Positions 49,901 to 61,900 of a stretch of DNA of 64,000 bases are shown here, piece after piece. The stretch is from Schistosoma haematobium. Taxonomy: Eukaryota; Platyhelminthes; Trematoda; Strigeidida; Schistosomatidae. The notes under the pieces were generated by a model. It ran no database searches, was not told the origin of the DNA, and saw only the letters and a list, made by a program, of their open reading frames with translations. A program made the position numbers and the translations under genes. Position 1 is the stretch's first letter, and each line of letters opens with the position of its first letter. The DNA lies in assembly GCF_000699445.3 (NCBI RefSeq), contig NC_067198.1, forward strand, positions 44,950,691 to 45,014,690. Direction: 5' to 3'.

Positions 49901-52900
49901 AATCAGAAAAATCATGGACAAATAATGGACCAAGAATCAAACCAAAGAAAGATACAATCAAAATAAAGAGGTGTATAATGACAGGTTAAAAGCCAATAAT
50001 AACTAGTTAAGATCAAGGTTTATGGGACAAACTGGAAGTTATATGTGCAGAAATTGGAACAATTCACTTCTACCTGATGACGTCGTTCAGAAGAACAATG
50101 AAAGCTCCACGATCAAACAAACCAGCTCAGTGAACAAAACTCCACTTAGAAATTAAATGTATGATAACATGAATAATGAATAAATCTTTATTTAGAATAG
50201 ACTAGATTGTTAGTTATTTCAATTGATGATAATCTAACCAAAAGAAAATGTTTTATAAATCTTTGAAAAAAATCACCTGACTTGTTTTCTCAATCAACAG
50301 TTGTTGTGTATGGGTCAGTCTATCTTTTGCTTCATCCGATTTCGTTTGAAGTTCGCGTTGAGTCTTGATCTAAAGAAGATCACATAAACAAGATGAATGT
50401 AATTTATAAGTATTTTTATGCATATATTGTTATATAGTAGGCGATCAAACATTAATCAGAATATATATTCTTTAGAGTGTATCTATACTTAGGAATGGGA
50501 TTTAGACGATTATATACACAAGAACCTTCTGGAGACAGACACACACACACAGAGGGAGAGAGAGAAATAACGAATGAGTATGTTGGTATCACTGCAATCG
50601 ATTGCCAGTTACATCACACAAGTTTCTAGAAAGGTAATATTGGCTATCCCAACTTAAAAGTCTATATTTTCTCGAACTACTCAATCTCATGTTATGTCAG
50701 CTAGTCAGTCAGTTAGCTACAACGAAGGATCAGGTACATATGTGCATCGGTTCGACCTGCCGTACCGCATTAGCACAACAAGATGAACACCAGATTCATA
50801 GAAGTGGTTAAGTCAATGGTGGTAATATATAGAAGAAAGATTGCATATAAGGATATAGTACAGGAAGAGAGAATTAGTCCGTAGAAAGAAAGATATGAAG
50901 CAATTTTAATCTCATAGTCATGTTATGTAACTTGATTTGATGTAGTACCTTGATCTCAATATGTTAAAGATGATGAAATATAGCACATTATTTAATTTGT
51001 ATAAGTTCTATCGTTTCATCACGGTAATGTAACTTACATATACAAAGTTGAATACGAGAGTGATTGAGGATGAGTATATTTCATGTGTTACAAAATACCT
51101 GATTGGGTTAAAATGATGCATTTATCGAATAGAGTTGCTTGAATAAATGTACAACAAGAAATGCTGCAAGTGGATGAGAAGTAATTTTTGAAGTATTCAC
51201 CTCTAGCTTTGCTTACGCTACTACAACACCTGTCCCAATCAACACAATCAATGTAAGTTGACAAGATCATTCACTGGTTTACTCAACTTCAGGATCAAAC
51301 ACTCATTCGTTTCACGATATTCTGCTAAGACTTTCAAAACATTCATGGTGGCATACTATCAACCCATTTATTTCTTCAACTAATGAAAAAACTGTATATC
51401 ATGGTTACAAAGTCATACAATGAGAATTGGTGAACATTATGCCCATCTTTTGAGAGGTAGATATTACATATTTCTTATTGGACCTATAGCAACTCACGTG
51501 CAATTGAGTCTGTTCACATTTAATTTGGTTAAGTCATTTTGTTAACTTATTAACGAACTGAGTCATCCGTACAACAACAACAACTTATCTATTACATTGT
51601 ATCTTTTTTATTGTTGAGATTGTATGAACGTGTATGCTTGAGCATTGCTTCCTGCCCACGCATTTATTCACGCTACTAGCCTTACTACTAACCGCTGAAT
51701 TGATTCGATGATTCATTCATTTCACTATGTGTATATATGTCCATGTTATTCATGTTCATTGCTCTCTCTCGCTTAAGTGTACTCGCTTACTCGTACTCAT
51801 ATTCGCTGACTCACTCGCTTGGTTTTCGGCACAACTCTTTCATGCTTGTTTAACGCACCTGTAATTTTAGATATCTGTGTGCGGTCACATAATAAACGTA
51901 ATCAACACTCCGTATTCGCCTTCTAATTAATATATCGTTGGGGCGTCATCTAGTGATGGTTATCAAGACGAACTTTATACGAAGTTTAAGGATTATATTG
52001 AATACCGACCACCACAGATCGTTTATTATTTAGATTCACTACGTCTTATTAAACAGTATCAAGTTCAAAAGATATCAGATGTCATTACATTGTAATAATG
52101 CATTTTTTAATCCGTCTGATTCAAATGGATTAGCCTAATTAGAAATGAGAATGACTTCATCATAGTATTATTGACCATTTATTTAGTTTTTTTTCTCAGG
52201 TTAACCTCAATGTTTCAGATGAATGCTTTTCCAAGCCCTCAAATGTCCTGATACGGCCGAGAGTAGTGAGAGTCAGCCACACTCTCGAAATGCTCTCACA
52301 TGGCCACGTGCATACAACCACTAACAGGAAAGTCCTACTCACTGCCTTCTCGCACCAGCGATGTTGTTTACGACACTGAGAAGACCAAATCGAATGTCCG
52401 GTGCTCTAACCGAATTGGTGGAATGGAGAATCCATCTAAGGGGGAGTTGGAAAACCCTGATTCCAAACCAATGGTCCACATAGGCTCCACCATCCTGAAG
52501 GAACAAATGGCATATGAACCAATTATTGGTCACCGGCTACCATGGAACTACATCTCCTGATGTTGCTCCACTACCTTGTGGATTAGACATTTAAATCAAA
52601 GGTTCCAGGTGTGACCTCTGTTGTGTCCCGATAAGAATAATGAATGGAAATCTTTGGGATCCAATTATGGACCAATATTATGAGTATATTTTTATCGTAT
52701 ATTTGTTATGCAACTAAACTGTTCATATTCATACCCCTCTTATTCTGAGCTTTATGTTGACCTATGAACTATTATCATACGACTTACCATTCATGAATTA
52801 TACCCTATCTGTTAATCGCTTATCCCTCATTCACAGCCACTTCTGGCTAATTATTGTACAAATGTTATTTTCTATTTTATTGGTACGTTGTGGTCGGGTT

Positions 52901-55900
52901 GATTGGTATATAAACAGAGTATGGTTGAAATATAGTGATTCATATCTCAGAGGCTGAGACTTGCATTCTGGACTCAACTGGCTGGGCTAGACAGTGAAGC
53001 AGGGATAATCAGAACTGTAGATCGTTCTTACATGTTTTACGCGTCTTTGGTCTGATCGATAATACACTGCTCTCTAATGTTTCAGCCAAGGACACAACAA
53101 TTGGCACGGGGTAAAAATCGATCCAATTTCCAGTCAAAATAGCCCCCTAAGAAGACCACTTGTTTCGATTTGAGCACCCAACCCTCACAAAAATCGAATG
53201 ATTTATGTATCGTATATCTATTTTGATGCCTCTTTGTATCATTGTTTATGTGTTCAAATAAAATAAATATATTCACTATTGTCTTCAGTGAGTTACTATC
53301 TCACAACAAATCTGGTTGAACTCCACTGGTCACTACTTCTCGCTAGAACTCCAGGATATACCTCGTGAAGTCAGTCACTAATGAGCATATGTTGATTAAT
53401 ATCAGATGGGTTTTTTGTGAAGATTGTAGTAATTTCAATGGTTAAGATCATGAGTCAGTTGAAGCCAGACCACCATGGAAAACCTGGAAGCACTGGATGG
53501 CCATTTCGTCCTATTGTGGGACTCCTCAGAAGTGCGCATCCACGACCTCACCCCGTGCGAGATTCGAACCCAAGACCTACTGGTTTCGCGCGCGAGCACT
53601 TAACCACTAGATCACTGAGCCGGCCAACATCCAACGGTGTTAATGTCTAACTTCAACTAATCCACGAAATTGAGCGACCCATTCATCATTGGTTTAGCTT
53701 TAAATGACTCATGATCTTAACCATTGAAATTACTACAATCTCCACAAAAAAACTCATCTAATATTAAAATAAATATTATAAATAACCTCAATGTTTCAAT
53801 TAAAAATGCACTTACTAATTCATTGTTACATTCATTTTTTTGTTTTTCTAATTCTTTAATTTGTTCTTTGAATTGTTCAACATCATTTGTAAGATTCTTT
53901 ATATCATTTTTTAAATTATCAACTAAATTATGAGCTTCTTGTTCTGATTCTTGACTAGTTCTTAATTGATTTTGTAAATGTTCACATTCTCTATGTAAAC
54001 GATCCATTTCTCTAGAAAGTTGAATTGTTCCAGGTGTTGTTCCATATAATGGAATATTATCATAATTTCCAGGACCAGCAGATGCTGGACGCATACCACT
54101 AGTTGAACTACTTATTCCAAATATATTAGTTACTGTACCTGAACCAGTTCGTCCCATACTACGTTTTAACTGTTTAGTTAAAATGAATTAAATAACATAA
54201 TGATACTCATTTCAGTACTGTGAAACAAATCATATTTAATTATATTGTAGTGAACGAGAACATGACTGGGGACAGTCGAATGTAATTGAATACAAAATTA
54301 CAGAACATATTATTAAAATCTGAGAACTATACAGTGAATAGTTCATTTGCGAAATGTCAATCCATTGTCTCAAACTTGATTGTTCCTTTTGCAAATATCA
54401 GTCAATCATCTCAGACTTCACTGTTTTTGCACTTTCATATTAATTGCTTTCTGTTCTCGTTCTTTTCTTCTCGATTTTCTGTTGCCAGACATTCTAATCC
54501 TGACCATCGTTACATACTACACATGTCGATATAAGTAGCACACACCACAATATCACATAATTAATCGTAAGGAATAAAGCTTAAAAATTCTTATTACGTT
54601 TCATACATTTCTCTTCACCTATTTCCTTTTCTCACATTCACTAGTTTATTTTCTTAAGTCTTGACCTACTTATCATCCTACTTTCAAGTAACTTATAAAT
54701 TGTCTTGATTGTTCTTATAGTTTTCTAGTTATCCATATAACTATCAATAGATATGGATCATTGGTGGAAATATAACTGAACAAAAAGTTGTACCATAAGC
54801 AAAGATGGATAGTGGTTAGCAGTGAATTCCAGGATGCACGTTACGTCGTATCTGGGACGCATCAGCTGGATGTGCCTGCATCTCAAAGTTGATGTTCACT
54901 CTGGCAATCAAATCCAGTACCGTTCGTTTCAAACACCATCGCTTTATTCACTTAGCTACTAAGTCCTGATAGCCACTTGTTTGTGCAATGGAGTGAAGTT
55001 TACATTAACTTAGTATTGTTTAATTGAATCTTCTCATTGATGTTTAGGACTACAATTGATCAGTCCCTTATTGGCATATGTTCATATTATGCGTATTGTC
55101 TTGATATTGCCTTACTTCTCAAGCATTATAAATAGAGATGGATAGTGGTTAGTAGTGGAATCCAAGAGACACGTTTCGTCGTATCTGAGACTCGTCAGCT
55201 GAATATGCGAAGCAATCCACACAACATGCACATATGCCAGTAAGAGACTGCAGTCTTAAATAACAATAGGAAGATACAAGTAAACAATACGAAGTGAATT
55301 TAAAAGGTTGTGTCGATTCATGTACTAATATGTATAGTAATTTGTTTACATGTTTAGACCAACTTTCTTTTAGATCGTATTACCAATCGGTTGTATTTCA
55401 ACTGATTAAGATAAAATTCAAACAGTAGTATCCCAATATGTTTGAAAAGTTGTTAACATATTGTCAAGTTAAACGCTGGTTTCATTATAACTTAGAGATC
55501 ATGTTGTAGGGCCCTTTATTTTGTCGTCGTTCAGATCGAACGATGTTTGTTGCTGGGATCTCCACTTTAGTGGCCCGTCGATCTGACTCCAAGTAGATCG
55601 TATGAATGATTGTTGTCGAAATATATATATGTCGCTTATCCTCCTATATAATTATCGACTTAAATCGCGTTAGTCAATAAAGGAATTAAATAAGTTGAAT
55701 AACGAGAATGGATTATTGAATACACATATGTTTTATACGAAGTGAATGAAATAGAGCGAAGTGAAACGGCGCGCAGTGGAGATGGCGGGTAAACCAACTC
55801 CATTTAACCAAGCGTTAATCAATAGTTATAGTTACACAAAAGCAAGTTACAGGCATGTGATGAGTAATGGGATAAAAAGTGTACACACACATATCCGCTC

Positions 55901-58900
55901 ATATAAAAACAGTCAAGATTGACAAGCGAATAATTAACAAGGTCAAAATGTGACTCAAGTAGGATGAAGAGAATGGGCTATCCGAAAGCTAGAATAAGGT
56001 ATATAGGCTTAACAATAATAACCGACACTACAATGTAATAATTTAGTAATGTAAGAGAAATAACAATAATGTTACCTGATCTAATTGATCTCTTAAACTA
56101 TCTCTTTGTCGAGCAATTGAATCACAGTTTGATTGTGTTTCTTGTAATTGACGACTAAGTTGTTGAACACGTGAACTAGCTTGTTTGAATTCTCTTTGAT
56201 AGCGTTCTGATTCATTTGTAGCATTTTGTACGGATTGTGTTAAATTTGTAATTTGTTGTTGTAAATTTTGCTAGAAAAAAAAGGTAAATAAAGAAATGAT
56301 ATCTTTTGATTAATTGTACTAGATTGTTACGAATTGAATATGGGAACAACAACAGTTTCAGTTAGATATCGATTATATTTAGCTTGAATAATGAACCTAT
56401 CTAATCACTAAACTGTATCACAGGTCAAACACTAATTCGGAATCCTGACGGGAAAGAAGGCTGAATAATACACTATATCGGGAAATGGAAGCAAAGATGA
56501 AAAGGATGAATAGCAATTGGAAAGGATTGCCTTGGACAAAGTTGGATGGAAAATACTAGTGGATGGGCCCATGCTCCTCGATGAGGGGTAACAGGCGTAA
56601 GTAATTAAGTAATCAACCCATCTCTGACCTATTGTAAGAAAGATAGCTTCATAGTTAAGTTAATCAACTCGATTTGGTCGAAATCATTGATAATGCCGGC
56701 AGTGACTATATGTCACCATGTTTGCTCTTAATTCTGAAGTTTCATGAAATAATCTTATGTTGCTGTTAGTTTGTATTATTCATTGCAAAATATGAAGAAC
56801 TGGTCGATAATATCTTCTTTTTTATCATCACTGAACCTCAATTTGATGACAGTTGATAAAAGAATCTATTTTCAAAACAAATACAACCAGTAGATACACA
56901 TTAATGTCTTAATTCATCCACTTTAAGAAGTATATTAAAATACATATAAGGAAACATGTTATGGTATTTTCGGCGAAAGTATAATTTATGGACAAACAAA
57001 TCAGGTATAAAATAACAGGTCTCGGAGTTTGGTGCGAAATTCATTCATCCATTTGGCTAAATACAGTTTTAGCATTATAGCTCATATCAGTTAGTGATGA
57101 AATCCCTAAATGTAATTCCTAACCCTAACCATCAACTGTAAATCATAAGTCGAATTGTTCACACAAGTTTATAACCTTCATTTAGTCCTAGTTATTATGT
57201 AGATGCTCTCAACGTCAGCCTAGCGTCGCTCAAAGATCGTCGATAAACTATAGTCTCACCGTATTTTCTATACCAAGGCTGAAGAATAATAACATGTCTT
57301 TAGTGTTACAGTCTAACTAACTGACTAACTAACTAATTAATGTTTCCGATTACTGCTTATACTCTTACTACCTCTACCACTACGGAATTTGAGTCGACAA
57401 CTGCATCTCTGTGCTAATGTGGTGTGGCGACTCGAACTGATGTACGTACGTACGAAGTTCTACGTTGTTACTGACTGACTGACTGACTAACTAAGGTCCT
57501 ATAATTTTGATTATTTTGTACTAAAACTGAATGACTCAAATGTAACTAGTTCATGAAGTAAATGACTGCATATGTGAATAAAGAAATCATAATACAGTGA
57601 TAGGAAATTTGAGGGGTTCATTATGTTAATGTAAAGTCCTAGTTGTGATTTTGGATGTGAACACGAGTGTACTTTACGGTTAATCTATCTAACACTAGGA
57701 TAAAACAGCTAATTATAATCCTCTCCTTATCTGTGACTAGACAGCTAAAATCAACCTGTGATGATAACTATTTTCAAATGAAACTAAACTTTTAGGAATT
57801 GTAGCGATTGTTTACACAACAAAGCCATTGCCATAGTTTTAAATTCAACCAGTTTGGTTAACAATTGTTCAATTTTATCAATTACAACTGTTTTATTCTT
57901 GACATATGTGAACTCCGTCAGTCATGACTTCTTCTTACTATACATTGCAGTTTGTCTTGATTTTTATGCTTAAAGAGTCCTGGATGTCCACTGACAAAAA
58001 GTCCCATACAATGATGAAACGATTGTCTAATGTGATCCCGGTAATCTCAACCGAGATCAGTATATGATGAATATAACTCACAAATTAAGCCAACCTCAAC
58101 AAAATGTCTTCGAGGAACTTAAATTACTTAATAAATGTATGCGAAAGACCAATTTATATGTTCAGTTATTGCCGTGCTTACTTTATCCAACATATATTGT
58201 TGTTGTATATCCAGTGTAGACGTTTCAGCTCTAGCTAAATTAGTTGTCAATTGTTCACGTGCAATATCACGATCTTCAATAGCTTGACGAAGACGAACTT
58301 GTAAATTAGCTATTAATAATTGTTGATTAGTGGAATCAGTATGACGTGCATCTGGTGTAGTCGATAATGATGTATATTGACGATCTATCTGTTTATTCAA
58401 GCATGTAATCTATGAATAGAAGAATTTCAAGTAAATAATAATACATTTGAGCATCTTATTAAATACTTATGATACATTTCCATTTATAAGTTATATTTGT
58501 TGAAGAATGATTTCATTTGGAGTACCAATCGAAGGCTTACTTATGCCTGTTACTCCTAAAGGAGCATAGGTCGTCGACTCTGTTCTCAGCCTTTCTTTCT
58601 AGTTCCATCCAATTGTTGTTCATTCTTCTCATGTCTGTCTCCACTTCTGGACGTGATGTGTTCCTTTGTCTTCAACTTCTCCTCACGCCTTGAGGATTTC
58701 ATGTGAGGGCTTGCCTGGTGACGTAGTTCGGTGCTTTCCTCAATGTGTGTCCTATCTATTTCCAGCGCTTCTTCCTCCGTTGGGATCTGGTTTGTTCTCT
58801 CCCACCGTGGGTTGTTGCTGATAGTGTCTGGCCAACGAATTCGAAGTATTTTGTGTAGACAACTGTTAATAAACACTTGTATCTTCTGGATGATGTCTAT

Positions 58901-61900
58901 CACTTACTAATATGACATTTTAAAACAACAAAACTTATTGACTTGTTGTACTACAGTCAACAGAAATTTTTTAATTTATTATCAAAAGTTTTCCCTTTCA
59001 AATCTATCTGTTGGATTCTTTTACATAAGAATCAGTATTTAGATTAAAATCGTTACAGATAATGCGTCTTTAATTCAGATAAGTTTCTTCTGAATGGTCT
59101 CATTTGAATAGATGAACAAAAGGGTTAACACTATAGTTTCGATGTAATTATCCACATATATGAGAACATACCCTTATGATTGAAAAGCTGTGAGGTCACA
59201 TGTCAGTTGCAGCATAAAAATATTAAATAATGATAATATTACTATATTCCTTAATTTATCACTTATTTGATTGTTTACAATACATAAATGGGAAAATACT
59301 TGACCGAAATAGTGACATCTGTTCCAATCTTCTGTGATGATACATTAGTATGTTCAAGATTTCATATACACCCTGCTGATAAGAGCCAACTAAAATAAAA
59401 CACGGGCTTATTAGTTAGTTAGTTACGCCTGTGACTCCTATTGGAGCATAGGCTGCCAACCAGCATTCTTCAACACACGCTGTCCTCAGCCTTTCTTTCT
59501 AGTTCCATCCAATTGTTGTTCATTCTTCTTCTATCTGTCTTCGTTTCTCGACGTGATGTTTTCTTTGGTCTTCAACTTCTCCTTTGACCTTGAGGATTCC
59601 AAGTGAGGACATGCCTGGTGACGCAGTTCGGTGCTTTTCTCAATGTGTGTCCTATCCCCTCCCAGCTCTTCTTTCTGATTTCTTCCTCTGTTGGGATCTG
59701 CATTGTTCTCTCCCAAGTAGATTGTTGCTTATTGCTTTCTGTTAATTTTCCCTAACTGTCTAATATTAGAGGTATAACTTACAGATTAAAGAAAATTGAC
59801 AACTAATTCATCAAAAGTGACAGGAAAACGGAGTTGATTTGAAAATCATTGATAAAATCAATGTAGGACTTGATTACTCAAAAGGCATTTCATCAACTCC
59901 GTCTTTTCACCATATATTTGGAAGTATTTAAAGTATTTCATTGAGTCGGTATCTATTGAGGTGCTTCATAAAAAAGCGATTACAACAAACAAAAATACAG
60001 ATTATTAGACATTCACCTGAGCTTCCTTACGTTCCAGTTCTTTATGAAGTTCTTCAATTTTTAACGTCAACGGATGAGTAGGTTGAGTTGAGGTACGCTA
60101 AAGATCAATCAAATATAAATTTTAAAAAATATACAATTAGATAAAATCACCAATCAGTATAAATATTATATTGGAATTTAAATGTAGCCATCATTGAAGT
60201 TTATCGTCCAAGATTTGATGAAGTGTAGCGTCTAAAGTACATTGTAATGACGAACGCCGTTTCAACCAATCAATAATCAGTGTTTACGTATGGAAGAACG
60301 AATAGTGAAGCTGAACTATGAAGATGGGTTTAAGTGACTTCAGGTAACCTTGACAACATTTAACCCGTTCAACTAACAAAATACAATATAAATGGATAAA
60401 TGATTTGTGATAGGAATTTAAGTTAGGTTTTCGAATTTTTGTTCGAATGACTATTCTATATAGCTACAAAGTATTCTTGTATGATAACTAGTGTGATTTT
60501 GTGATGGGAACATTAAATTAAACTCTTACTTTGTTTAATTACTTGTAGGGAACATACTGTTTTGATAGACAAGCATATGCCGTAACCTTGAAATAGTTTG
60601 TATGTTTGTGGTTGGCTCACTATCATCGGTCAGTCAGTCAGTCAATCAGCTACAACGTTGGACCAGGCACATATATGCATTGGCTCAAGATGCCGTACCT
60701 CATTATCACAACAAGATGAACACCGGATTCATAGAAGAAGTTAGTTCAATGGTTGTAGTGTATAAAAGAAAGATATCATATAAGGATATATATAGTCCGG
60801 GAAGAGAGAATTATTTCGTAGAAAGAAAGTTATGAAGTGATTTTAATCTCATAAATTAAAGGAAGACAGAGCATGTATAAACCTACGCCATTGTAATAGA
60901 TTCTGAGCCATTTCACCCAGAGTCTCCAACCATTGGGTACGACAGTCATGCGGACCCCAGCCAAGTAGTCTGTATCTACAAACATGGCTAAGGCTAGTTA
61001 CTATAATTCACCTTTATGGAATTCACGATTCAAAAGTACAAAATTTACAATAAAAATGTAATTTTTGTGTAATCAATGAACTTTCCTTAATTGGAAATCT
61101 GTTTATTCACTTTAGAATCTGAAAACATTGAGTAAACAAAGTTATTTATATAACTAAAATATATTCTTCCTTGAAATAGTTTGTACATCTATAATTATTA
61201 CATCAAACGACCTTGAATATCTTCTGTGGTGTTAGTGTGAACCCTATGTGAAGTGTAATACATTATTAGTTCAGTAGAATGTACTTTACTTAAATTAAAA
61301 GTTAGAATATGGATTGTTTTACTGTACCAAAGATATAAAGATGTAGGAAATTATGTAGGAGATTATTGAGTTTTATTTAAGATGATGGACCGATCAATGT
61401 TCTAGCGCAGGGTTTCTCAGAAGTGCACATTCACAATGACGTACGCGGGAGTCGAACCTAGAACTTTCGGTCTCGAAAGTGATATTCATTGTTAAATCAT
61501 ACAAGATGGTTGCTCAAGATGGTGAAGAAGATTTGTAGCTCAGGTGGATGATTTTGATGGGGTTTTGTTCTGTGAACGGTACGATTTGGTTGTAGAGATT
61601 TAATCGTTCTTCTGAACGACAATCATCAACACAAAATTCACCTAGACATGAAATGTTCGAATTTCTCCACATGTGCTTCACAGCTTATCCTGTACACCTC
61701 GATATTCACATTAGTTCTTGTTGACCTTAAACTTGTCATTGTTTACTTCTTTGTTTTGGTTGTACCTACCATTGGTTTGATTTTCGGTCCTATATTTGTG
61801 CGTAGTTTTCCTGATTGATTGATAAATTGGATCGATTTCAATGTGCTTGTTGATTGCTAACTGACCTGGATGTTTAGCTTCTAAAAATTCTCTGATGTTT

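Noticed and set aside
54158..54160. Start codon of ERC at the Met in exon 5
   Set aside because: In-frame codons and an acceptor precede it, and four upstream exons join in phase.
54830..54890. Active hammerhead in the SM-alpha unit
   Set aside because: Both core strands are mutated (CTGATGC and GTAAC).
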